In this document: one piece after another, positions 1 through 5,783 of the stretch
Layout: each line of letters starts with the position of its first letter
Numbering within the stretch: the first letter of the stretch is position 1
DNA from: an uncultured Verrucomicrobia subdivision 3 bacterium
Lineage (GTDB): Bacteria > Verrucomicrobiota > Verrucomicrobiia > Limisphaerales > UBA11358
Direction: 5' to 3'
DNA length: 6,488 nucleotides
Assembly (NCBI GenBank): GCA_903861445.1
Contig: CAIOUK010000091.1
Span: 1 to 6,488, forward strand
The notes under the pieces: generated by a model
The model's input: the letters and a program-made list of their open reading frames with translations, nothing else
Told to the model about the DNA's origin: nothing
Databases searched by the model: none
Made by a program: the position numbers and the translations under genes

Positions 1-63
1 CCGATGACGCTGGAGCCGAAGCCGCTTTCAGAAACGCCGTTGGATTTGCCGGCGGCGTTTTGA
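1..63 (+). CDS. Possible C-terminal tail of an upstream gene (partial)
   Basis: Reading from the first base, the plus strand is open for 20 codons (beginning PMTLEPKPL, ending LPAAF) and stops at TGA 61-63. Most third codon positions are G or C, as in the real genes here, and the stop lies 16 bases from the end of the convergent minus-strand gene, a natural place for a gene to end. It is too short to assign to any family. Other frames in this stretch are also open to the window edge, including one on the minus strand with GC-rich third positions but no start codon, so the call is weak. Confidence 0.3.
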   Translation, partial: PMTLEPKPLSETPLDLPAAF

Positions 64-79
64 CAAATCTCAACGCTCT

Positions 80-883
80 TTATTTTACCTTCACGCGGAA
101 CAGGCTGGCGTCGGTGATTTTTTCAAGGCTGCCCCTGTAAAATTCGTCGCGATAATTTTCCGTTTCGAGCAGATGCTGGCGCAAATCTTTTTTGTCGCGG
201 CGTAAAATGTATTTCAGCTCCTTCAAGTCGGACGACCAGCGAAAGCCGTTGAAAAATTCCGCGCCCGCGAACTGCGTCTTGTAAAGCGCGCTCTCCAGAT
301 AACAGGTGCCGAGATAAAGGTGTTTCTTGCCGTGCTCGGCGAATAGCGCCACCGCCGAGGTCATCATAAACATGCCGAGGTTGCGGGCATAATAATTCAG
401 GTCGTAAAACGCGTAGTAATAAAACGCCAGCGCCTTGCCTTCGAGATACAACGTAGCCACGCCGATTTCCTTGTCCGTCGCCGCGTCGGTGAACACCAGC
501 AGATGCGAGATGATCGGTGCGCCGAACAACGCGTCCAACCGCTCGAAGCTCATCACGTCCTTGCCGAATTTGATGTCGGCGTAGGTCTTGAAGAACTGGC
601 GGCGTTCCGGCGTGTAATCAAATTTTTCGCGCGGCACCAATTCCATTTTAATGCCCGCGCCTTTGCGGAGGATGCGACGATTTTCCGTGGACGACGAGAA
701 CTTCGCCAGATTCACGCGCACCTGACGGCAGAGATAAAACCGGTCGAGGTCGCGCGACGATGGCAGAAAACCGGCGTTAAAAATATCGGCTGGGGATTCG
801 TCCGCTTCGGGAATCGCCCAGATGGCATACGGAAACTGGTAGTTTTCGTAGTCGGAGTTTTGTTCGGAGAAAAGGAGTTTCAT
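80..883 (-). CDS. Arginyl/leucyl-tRNA-protein transferase (ATE/Bpt)-like protein, GNAT fold
   Basis: Predicted 267-residue soluble protein. Residues 35-75 (FNAGFLPSSRD, then YLCRQVRVNLAKFSSS and NRRILRKG) follow the pattern of ATE/Bpt enzymes, where a GF..S segment precedes Y.PxC..C..C.PVR and an S..QRR.LRRN stretch. Residues 154-219 (FYYYAFYDLNYYARNLG, then LYLGTCYLESALYKTQF) match the GNAT-fold core, in which family members read FYDP...RSLG and YLGYWI...MAYK.F. Known members move Arg or Leu from aminoacyl-tRNA to protein N-termini. Unusually, the N-terminal cysteine motif is absent: only Cys52 and Cys194 exist. The ATG at 883 is chosen because upstream in-frame codons back to a TTG at 946 lie wholly in an inverted repeat. 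No Shine-Dalgarno is visible; the repeat ends 6 bases before the start. It follows the alanine racemase stop by 16 bases, so co-transcription is likely. Family membership is fairly secure by eye; substrate and activity are unknown. Confidence 0.72.
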   Translation of the reverse strand: MKLLFSEQNSDYENYQFPYAIWAIPEADESPADIFNAGFLPSSRDLDRFYLCRQVRVNLAKFSSSTENRRILRKGAGIKMELVPREKFDYTPERRQFFKTYADIKFGKDVMSFERLDALFGAPIISHLLVFTDAATDKEIGVATLYLEGKALAFYYYAFYDLNYYARNLGMFMMTSAVALFAEHGKKHLYLGTCYLESALYKTQFAGAEFFNGFRWSSDLKELKYILRRDKKDLRQHLLETENYRDEFYRGSLEKITDASLFRVKVK

Positions 884-889
884 GGGAAT

Positions 890-963
890 GACACGAATTT
901 CACGAATTCGCACGAATTGGTTCAGTCTCGGCTGAATTCGTGCCAATTCGTGAAATTCGTGTC
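890..963. repeat. Near-perfect 29-bp inverted repeat (CACGAATT type)
   Basis: Arms at 890-918 and 935-963 are reverse complements at 28 of 29 positions (the exception is base 909) and enclose a 16-base loop. Each arm is itself built from the unit CACGAATT repeated about every 10 bases. On the minus-strand transcript this is a strong hairpin that contains the TGA stop of the alanine racemase gene and ends 6 bases before the start of the transferase-like gene. There is no U-run after it, so it is not a standard intrinsic terminator. It supplies the last ~21 codons of the racemase frame. Confidence 0.9.
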
Positions 964-2111
964 TCGGTTTTGTTTCCGTTCACCGATTTGCGCCGTAGCC
1001 GCAGCCGCCAGTTCGTCAGGACGTCGTAGGTCACGGAATTTTTCAGCTTGGCAATGTCGCGCACGGTGATTTCGTCGCCGCCCTGTTTGCCCATCAGCAC
1101 GGCCTCGTCCCACATCTGCGCCTGCGGAATGTCCGTGATGTCCACCATCAACGCGTCCATCGCAATGCCGCCGACGAGCGGCGCACGCTGGCCGTGGATG
1201 AGCGCGGAGCCTTCGTTGCGCACGCGCGGGAAACCGTCGCCGTAACCAATCGGCAAAATCGCAATGCGCCGTTCACTCTTGGCCGTATAACGCATCCCGT
1301 AGCCGACGACCTCGCCGGGCTTCAGTTTTTGAATCGCCGCAATCTTCGCCTTAACGGACATCACCGGTTCGATGCCGGGAATCTGCCGGCAGACCTGCGA
1401 CGGAAAAACGCCGTAAAGCAAAATGCCCGTGCGCACCATGTCCAGATGCGCTTGCGGCAAATCCAGAAACCCGCCGCTGTTGCAAGCGTGACGCAACTTC
1501 ACGGGGACTTTTCTTTGTTCCAACGCGGTAAGAATTTCCTGAAAGCGCGAAAACTGTAGATTGGCAAAGGTTTTGTCTGTTTCATCCGATTGCGAGAAAT
1601 GCGTCATCACGCCTTCGAGCGACAAAGATTTTTCCGCGAGAATCTTTTCAATGAGCGGCAGCGCCTCATCCCAACGCACGCCGTAACGGCTCATACCGGT
1701 GTGAATTTTAAGGTGCACCGGAACTTTTTTGCCGAAGTTGGTTGCGAGCTTCGCCAGCTTGTGAACCGCGTGCGGTTCGTTGACGCAAACGGTCAAGTCA
1801 TGTGCGACGCACCATTCGAGTTCGGCTTCCTGCCGTTCACCGAGCAACAACAGCGGTGCGGTGATGCCGCCTTCGCGCAGGTGCATCGCTTCTTCGAGCG
1901 TGCTCAAGCCGAAACCCCACGCGCCTTCCTCGACCGCCACGCGCGCCACGTCGAGCGCGCCGTGACCGTAGGCTTCGTCTTTCACGACGGCCATGAGCCG
2001 GACGTGTTTCGGCAAATCGGCGCGGACGAGTTGCAGGTTGCGGCGCAGCTTGCCGAGGTCAATCTCGGTCCACGCCGGTCGCTGCGGAAAATTTTCTGAA
2101 TGCAAATTCAT
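900..2111 (-). CDS. alr: Alanine racemase
   Basis: PLP enzyme interconverting L- and D-alanine in the cytoplasm, supplying D-Ala for peptidoglycan. The 403-residue product has the fold-type III barrel (about 12-245) and the C-terminal beta domain (about 250-375). Visible active-site features: PLP lysine Lys44 in AVVKDEAYGHG; Lys135 and Arg142 in LKIHTGMSRYG, spaced like the carbamylated Lys129 and Arg136 of the Geobacillus enzyme; Asn211-Ser212 for the phosphate; Arg227 in DMVRTGILLYG; catalytic Tyr271 in VGYGMRYTA; and Met318-Asp319. Departures from common motifs are KDEAYGHG instead of KADAYGHG, and GGIAMDA instead of GR(V/I)(C/S)MDQ. The ATG at 2111 places WTEIDL at the usual N-terminal spot; no ribosome-binding site is seen. 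The last ~21 residues (383-403) are encoded by an inverted repeat and replace the usual RVPR-type ending. It lies 112 bases downstream of the ATP-grasp gene and 16 bases upstream of the transferase-like gene. Confidence 0.95.
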   Translation of the reverse strand: MNLHSENFPQRPAWTEIDLGKLRRNLQLVRADLPKHVRLMAVVKDEAYGHGALDVARVAVEEGAWGFGLSTLEEAMHLREGGITAPLLLLGERQEAELEWCVAHDLTVCVNEPHAVHKLAKLATNFGKKVPVHLKIHTGMSRYGVRWDEALPLIEKILAEKSLSLEGVMTHFSQSDETDKTFANLQFSRFQEILTALEQRKVPVKLRHACNSGGFLDLPQAHLDMVRTGILLYGVFPSQVCRQIPGIEPVMSVKAKIAAIQKLKPGEVVGYGMRYTAKSERRIAILPIGYGDGFPRVRNEGSALIHGQRAPLVGGIAMDALMVDITDIPQAQMWDEAVLMGKQGGDEITVRDIAKLKNSVTYDVLTNWRLRLRRKSVNGNKTETRISRIGTNSAETEPIRANS

Positions 2112-2128
2112 CGGACGAACAAATTTTT

Positions 2129-2156
2129 ACCGCGAACCACGCGGAACACACGAAAA
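2129..2156. repeat. Decayed CGCGAA/CACGAA-type repeat segment
   Basis: The stretch reads as three imperfect 9-base units (CGCGAACCA, CGCGGAACA, CACGAAAAA). It resembles the CGCGAAG repeat at 3595-3667 in composition and period and directly abuts the inverted repeat at 2161-2225. It lies in the presumed leader of the alanine racemase gene. No clear partner arm is present, so it is probably a relic or a half element. Confidence 0.35.
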
Positions 2157-2160
2157 ATCA

Positions 2161-2225
2161 GACACGGATTTCACAGATTAACACGGATTAAGAAACCACT
2201 TCGGCAATCTGTGGAAATCCGTGTC
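2161..2225. repeat. Inverted repeat (CACGGATT/CACAGATT type) overlapping the ATP-grasp stop codon
   Basis: The left arm 2161-2179 and right arm 2206-2225 are reverse complements except for one extra base in the right arm, giving a stem of about 19 bp around a 26-base loop. The loop carries another copy of the unit (ACACGGATTA, 2180-2189), so units recur about every 10 bases. The right arm overlaps the TGA (2224-2226) of the minus-strand ATP-grasp gene. A transcript from that gene would fold here right at its stop codon. No U-run follows, so a role as terminator or 3'-end stabiliser is only possible. The repeat fills most of the 112-base gap before alr. Confidence 0.8.
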
Positions 2226-3504
2226 AAATCCTTCCCGGCGGCCACAGGCTTTGGCCGACATCCGTGCGGAAATAGCTGCCCACCACGCGGATTTTACGGA
2301 TGTTCGCGTAGGCTTTGGCAATGGCGGCTTTCAGCGTCGGCGCTAGCGCAATCACGTCGGCGATGCGATGGCCAGTGGACATAAAATTGCCATCCGCGCC
2401 GCGTGCCACTTCGTTCCACCACACATCGCAGTCGAATTTACCATCCACTACCAGTGGCAACTGCGGCCCGCGCACCTGCGTGAACGGATAGCCGTAGCCG
2501 GCCAGCGTGAGCGAGCAGCCGAAGTTGAATTTGTTGTTGAAAGCCAGCTTCAGTTTTTCGTTTCGCGCCGTGGCCAAAACCACTTCCGCCGGATTTTTCA
2601 GCATCCGCAAAATCATCGGGCCGGAAGTAACGCCGATGCGGATGTTGTATTCGATGACGTGCCATTTACCGCCGCGCTTGATGGCGGTGGCCTGCAATGG
2701 CCCATGATAATTGACTTTTTTCAACCACGGCTTCAGCGGATGAATCAGTTCGCGGGCGAGTCCATATTTATCTTGTTCGTCGCGTTCCACCAAGCCGCCG
2801 AGCGGTGCGCCAGCGACGATGCCGAGATTGCCGTTGTGCGCGTATTTGTATTCCTGATTCGTGACGAGCGAATAAATTTCGCCGCCGCTGACCAGCGCGA
2901 TGTGCCCGGCCTCGGCGCGGCCCAAATACTCCTGCAAAAAAACGCCCTCGGCGTAATTTACGTTGCGCAGCCAGGCGCGCGTGTCGGCCACGGTTTCGCA
3001 CATGACGGTATGAATCGGGCTGGTCGGCGAGCAAAGCGGATTTTTGAGGACGAACGGCTGCGGATTTTCTGCAAGAATTTTTTCCGCCTCGATCCGGTTG
3101 GAGGCGACAAAGGATTTTGGAAATGGAATTTTAAATTTCGCACAGAGTTCCCGAGCAAAATCACGTTCGCGTTCGATGCGCATCGCTTCACCGATCGGCG
3201 AGAAAATACCAACGCCGGATTTCACCAAATCTTCCGCCCACGGCTGCAGCGCCCAGTCAATGGATTGCGGGATGACCACGCCAGTTTTGTTTTCGCGCAG
3301 TAGCGGCACCGGACTCGGAAAGGCGTCGCGCGAAAAAGTTTTGCCGACGAGCGACGGCGAAAAGTGGCCGTAGTTACGCGTGAGGTAGGTCGAGACGTTT
3401 GCGCCCGCGCCCGCCAGCGCGCCGCCGAGGCTGTGCGCGAACGAGCCGACGCCGAGAATCATCACGTTGGCAGCGGACTTTGGCTCTGGAATTTTGCGCG
3501 GCAT
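2224..3504 (-). CDS. Divergent PurD-fold ATP-grasp protein (phosphoribosylamine-glycine ligase-like)
   Basis: Predicted 426-residue protein aligning by eye with PurD along its length. It has an N-terminal Rossmann-like segment (NVMILGVGSFAHSLGGAL, about 13-30), the ATP-grasp region (FVLK with Lys154; FLQEYLGR; VIEYN with Glu285 and Asn287 at the metal-ligand positions), SLTLAGYGYP (about 326-335), and a PurD-like C-terminal domain ending near VGSYFRTDVGQ. Key PurD motifs are replaced: the GPEAPL segment, the glycine-rich KADGLAAGKG loop (here KNPLCSPTS), the PNTGGMGA loop (here LGIVAGAPLGG) and FGDPE after EFN.R (here IGVTSG). GAR synthetase activity is therefore doubtful and another acid-amine ligation is possible. 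The ATG at 3504 is preferred because the Rossmann strand begins about 13 residues later; an in-frame ATG at 3555 would add 17 residues of unconvincing sequence. Neither start has a Shine-Dalgarno. The stop overlaps an inverted repeat. Fold call good, substrate unknown. Confidence 0.8.
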   Translation of the reverse strand: MPRKIPEPKSAANVMILGVGSFAHSLGGALAGAGANVSTYLTRNYGHFSPSLVGKTFSRDAFPSPVPLLRENKTGVVIPQSIDWALQPWAEDLVKSGVGIFSPIGEAMRIERERDFARELCAKFKIPFPKSFVASNRIEAEKILAENPQPFVLKNPLCSPTSPIHTVMCETVADTRAWLRNVNYAEGVFLQEYLGRAEAGHIALVSGGEIYSLVTNQEYKYAHNGNLGIVAGAPLGGLVERDEQDKYGLARELIHPLKPWLKKVNYHGPLQATAIKRGGKWHVIEYNIRIGVTSGPMILRMLKNPAEVVLATARNEKLKLAFNNKFNFGCSLTLAGYGYPFTQVRGPQLPLVVDGKFDCDVWWNEVARGADGNFMSTGHRIADVIALAPTLKAAIAKAYANIRKIRVVGSYFRTDVGQSLWPPGRI

Positions 3505-3594
3505 TTTGCACGGGAATTGTTCCGCAAATTCGCTCGCGACGCAACGCCAAGTCATTCACCGAAGTTGGCCTGATTGAATTTATCGGACAAGGGC

Positions 3595-3667
3595 GTCGCG
3601 CGAAGGCGACGAAGCGGTGAAGGGGAAAACTTCTCGTTCTTCGCAACCTTCGCGTTCTTCGCGCGAC
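3595..3667. repeat. Imperfect inverted repeat (CGCGAAG type) upstream of slyX
   Basis: The outer arms 3595-3605 and 3657-3667 are exact reverse complements over 11 bases. Inside them, GAAG on the left and CTTC on the right recur at about 9-base intervals, so the pairing continues imperfectly toward the centre. CGTTCTTCGC also occurs twice in direct orientation (3635-3644 and 3653-3662). The element occupies much of the divergent gap between the ATP-grasp gene and slyX. Short open frames across it translate to low-complexity peptides rich in Phe or Arg and are not genes. Confidence 0.65.
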
Positions 3668-3721
3668 ATTCCAAAATATCACCGCCTCGACTTCCGGTGA
3701 TGACACGGGCAAATTGTTTTC

Positions 3722-3934
3722 ATGGCAGACGAAAATTCCCGGCGCTCAGACAAGCTTGAGGCAAATCTCGCACACCTCGAACATCAGGTTGAGCAGTTGA
3801 ACGCCGTCGTCATCGGGCAGGGCAAATTGCTGGAGCGGTTAAAAAAAGACGTTCAGCGGCAGACGCGCGCGATGGAATCGCTGGAAATCGAACGTATCCA
3901 AGCCAACAACACCAAGCCGCCGCATTATCAGTGA
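3722..3934 (+). CDS. slyX: SlyX family protein
   Basis: A 70-residue, highly charged protein predicted to be almost entirely a coiled coil (about residues 11-57, with Leu/Val heptads in KLEANLAHLEHQVEQLN and LLERLKK). It ends in PPHYQ, and the PPHY ending (66-69) is the hallmark of the SlyX family, whose members are usually about 70 residues. The molecular role of SlyX is not established. The start ATG at 3722 follows a T-rich stretch without a Shine-Dalgarno. The gene is divergent from the ATP-grasp gene and convergent with the ABC-F gene, whose stop is 28 bases away, so it probably forms a single-gene transcript. A small GCAG/CTGC stem (3940-3951) lies in the gap, too weak to call a terminator. 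Confidence 0.85.
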   Translation: MADENSRRSDKLEANLAHLEHQVEQLNAVVIGQGKLLERLKKDVQRQTRAMESLEIERIQANNTKPPHYQ

Positions 3935-3962
3935 TTGCCGCAGGTTTCTGCCGCCGAAAAAC

Positions 3963-5573
3963 TTAACCCGCCGTGAGCGCGGCGCGGGCGTTTTCGGCCA
4001 TGCCGGTTTTTTCTAGAAAATATTCGTAGCCGCCGACGTAGGGCGTCACCGTGCCGGCGTTCACATGCAGCACTTTGGTCGCGAGATGGCGGATGAAATG
4101 CACGTCGTGCGAAATGAAAACCAAGGTGCCTTCGTAGCGTTCCAGCGCGAGCGTGAGCGATTCGACTGTATGGATGTCGAGGTGCGTGGTCGGTTCGTCC
4201 ATCAACAGAAGATTCGGCGGATCCACGAGAAATTTCACGAGGTTCAACCGGCTTTTTTCACCGCCACTCAACACTTTCGTCAACTTGTAAATGTCGTCCT
4301 TGCGGAACATGAAGGAGCCAAGAATGGCGCGCGCCTCGTCCTCGCGCATTTCCGGCGCAACGGCGAGCACTTCATCAAGCACGGATTTTTCCGGATCGAG
4401 CGATGCGGCACGATGCTGGCTGAAATAACCGATTTTGGCGTTGTGGCCGAGGTCGCGTTCGCCTTTTTGGAATTCCACCGCCCCGGCGAGAATTTTCAAC
4501 AGCGTGGATTTGCCAGCGCCGTTTGGCCCGACGAGCACAGTGCGTTCGCCGCGTTCGATGGTGAGGTCGAGGCCGGAATAAACTTTGTTCGCGCCGTAGG
4601 CCATGTGAATACCGACGAGCGACGCCGCGCGTTGTCCGCCACGCGGCGGCGGTGGAATCTGAAAACGGAACGGCTTGCGCGGCGCGAGCGGTTTTTCAAT
4701 CAGCTCCATGCGCTCGATTTGCTTGAGCTTGCTTTGCGCCTGCGACGCTTTCGACGGAATGGAACGGAAGCGGTCGGCAAACGCCTGCAAGTCGGCGATT
4801 TCCTTCTGCTGATTTTTGTAGCTGGCGAGCTGCTGTTCGTAGCGTTCTTCACGCTGGCGGAGGTAATCCGTGTAATTACCGGTGTAGGGAATTAGTTTCC
4901 GCTCGGAGATTTCGTGAACCTGCGTGACGACTTCGTCCATGAACTGGCGGTCGTGGGAAATCAGCAGCACCGCGCCGGAATAATTCTTGAGATAATTTTG
5001 CAGCCACAGCAGCGCGAGCAAATCCAGATGGTTTGTCGGCTCGTCGAGCAGCAACAAGTCCGGTTCCATGACGAGCAAGCGGGCGAGGCGCGCGCGCATG
5101 ATCCAGCCACCGGACATCTCATTGGCCTTGCGGGTAAAATCAGCGTCCTTGAAGCCTAGGCCGCGCAACATTTTCTTGGCCTTCGTTTCCACCTGCGCGT
5201 CGTTGAGCGCGTCATGCTTGGCGTGGGCTTCGAGATATTCGGGCGAGGAAACGTCACCGGCTTTCTCTAACTCATGGAGGCGTTTTTCGAGTTTTGGCAA
5301 TTCATCCACACGGCCGGTGGCGACGTCGAGAATCGTCTCGTCACCTTGCGCCTCGGCTTCCTGCGGGAGATGGCCGACCATCGTCCATTCGTCACGTTCC
5401 ACCGCGCCAGCGTCGGGTTCGAGCTGCTTGAGGATGATGGAAAACAATGTGGTTTTGCCCGCGCCGTTGGGGCCGACGAGCGCGACGCGGTCGCCGTAAT
5501 TCACGCCAAAGGACGCGTCTTCAAACAGCACGCGTCCGCCAAAAGTCATCTTTAGTTCGCGAATGGTCAGCAT
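3963..5573 (-). CDS. ABC-F family ATP-binding protein (ribosome-associated type)
   Basis: A 536-residue protein with two tandem ABC domains and no membrane segments, as in ABC-F proteins (EttA, Uup, YbiT, YheS), which act on ribosomes rather than transport. Domain 1: Walker A GPNGAGKTT (34-42), signature MSGGW (153-157), Walker B LLLLDEPTNHLD (173-184) with catalytic Glu178. A charged helical linker follows (about 235-315; ADRFRSIPSKASQAQSKLKQIE), which is the P-site tRNA interaction motif region. Domain 2: Walker A GPNGAGKST (349-357), signature LSGGE (435-439), Walker B with Glu460. Both sites look catalytically intact. The C-terminus stops soon after domain 2, so there is no Uup-like extension. 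The exact subfamily cannot be set by eye; MSGGW is reminiscent of YheS/Uup-like proteins. The ATG at 5573 starts directly at MLTIRELK as expected; no Shine-Dalgarno is seen. Housekeeping translation ATPase and antibiotic-protection protein are both possible; no leader peptide or resistance context supports the latter. Confidence 0.93.
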   Translation of the reverse strand: MLTIRELKMTFGGRVLFEDASFGVNYGDRVALVGPNGAGKTTLFSIILKQLEPDAGAVERDEWTMVGHLPQEAEAQGDETILDVATGRVDELPKLEKRLHELEKAGDVSSPEYLEAHAKHDALNDAQVETKAKKMLRGLGFKDADFTRKANEMSGGWIMRARLARLLVMEPDLLLLDEPTNHLDLLALLWLQNYLKNYSGAVLLISHDRQFMDEVVTQVHEISERKLIPYTGNYTDYLRQREERYEQQLASYKNQQKEIADLQAFADRFRSIPSKASQAQSKLKQIERMELIEKPLAPRKPFRFQIPPPPRGGQRAASLVGIHMAYGANKVYSGLDLTIERGERTVLVGPNGAGKSTLLKILAGAVEFQKGERDLGHNAKIGYFSQHRAASLDPEKSVLDEVLAVAPEMREDEARAILGSFMFRKDDIYKLTKVLSGGEKSRLNLVKFLVDPPNLLLMDEPTTHLDIHTVESLTLALERYEGTLVFISHDVHFIRHLATKVLHVNAGTVTPYVGGYEYFLEKTGMAENARAALTAG

Positions 5574-5612
5574 GGAAAAATGTGCCGCCGGATGGCCGGC
5601 AACAAGCCGGAA

Positions 5613-5640
5613 AGAATACTTCAGGAATGGTCACCGTCAA
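5613..5640 (-). promoter_or_regulatory. Candidate sigma-70-type promoter for the ABC-F gene
   Basis: On the minus strand, TTGACG (5640-5635) and TATTCT (5618-5613) are separated by 16 bases, matching 5 of 6 and 4 of 6 bases of the standard -35 and -10 hexamers. Transcription would begin near 5606, giving a leader of about 33 bases to the ATG at 5573. A small stem (5596-5600 pairing with 5606-5610) lies near the start of that leader. The position is sensible, but the call rests on sequence match only. Confidence 0.4.
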
Positions 5641-5689
5641 TGACCCAATTGTCGCCGGATAATTTTCACCAAACGCGGCGAAGGGTTTT

Positions 5690-5749
5690 AACCACGGATG
5701 GACACGGATAAGAATAATCATCTGTGTGCATCCGTGTTAATCTGTGGTT
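5690..5749. repeat. Inverted repeat (CACGGAT type) upstream of mqnC
   Basis: Arms 5690-5709 and 5730-5749 match as reverse complements at 17 of 20 positions around a 20-base loop. Units CCACGGATGG and ACACGGATAA recur every 10 bases, the same design as at 2161-2225. It lies in the 210-base divergent gap between the ABC-F gene and mqnC, ending 34 bases before the mqnC start and just upstream of any mqnC promoter. The rest of this gap holds only the candidate ABC-F promoter. Confidence 0.75.
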
Positions 5750-5783
5750 TGATTCCGTTTTCTTAACTTGTTAATCTTTCGCC

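Noticed and set aside
884..946. N-terminal extension of the transferase-like gene to a TTG at 946
   Set aside because: The 21 extra residues are encoded wholly by the inverted repeat and its loop and overlap the end of alr. The ATG at 883 directly precedes plausible protein sequence.
890..963. Intrinsic terminator for alr
   Set aside because: The stem is long but AT-containing throughout, lacks a following U-run, and belongs to a dispersed repeat type. A terminator role is not shown by the sequence.
2100..2384. 94-codon plus-strand open frame across the alr upstream repeat
   Set aside because: Its translation (RTTRNTRKIRHGFHRLTRI) is the typical product of reading through CACGGATT repeats, and it runs antisense into the ATP-grasp gene.
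2368..3303. 311-codon plus-strand open frame antisense to the ATP-grasp gene
   Set aside because: It lies entirely opposite a gene with clear family motifs, and its translation is rich in Arg, Phe, His and Ala with no recognisable domain, as expected for a shadow frame in GC-rich DNA.
3574..3759. 61-codon plus-strand open frame overlapping the slyX start
   Set aside because: FSFFATFAFFAR is what the CGCGAAG repeat encodes in this frame; slyX in another frame has real family features.
3935..3962. Bidirectional terminator between slyX and the ABC-F gene
   Set aside because: Only a 4-bp stem (GCAG/CTGC) without a T-run on either strand is visible.
4065..4895. 276-codon plus-strand open frame antisense to the ABC-F gene
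   Set aside because: It is opposite well-conserved ABC domains, has a compositionally odd translation (FVAFQRERERF, HFRQLV), and no start context or homology is evident.
890..5749. CRISPR array or integron attC sites formed by the repeats
   Set aside because: The elements are isolated palindromes kilobases apart with differing units, no regular spacers, no cas or integrase genes, and no attC core sites.
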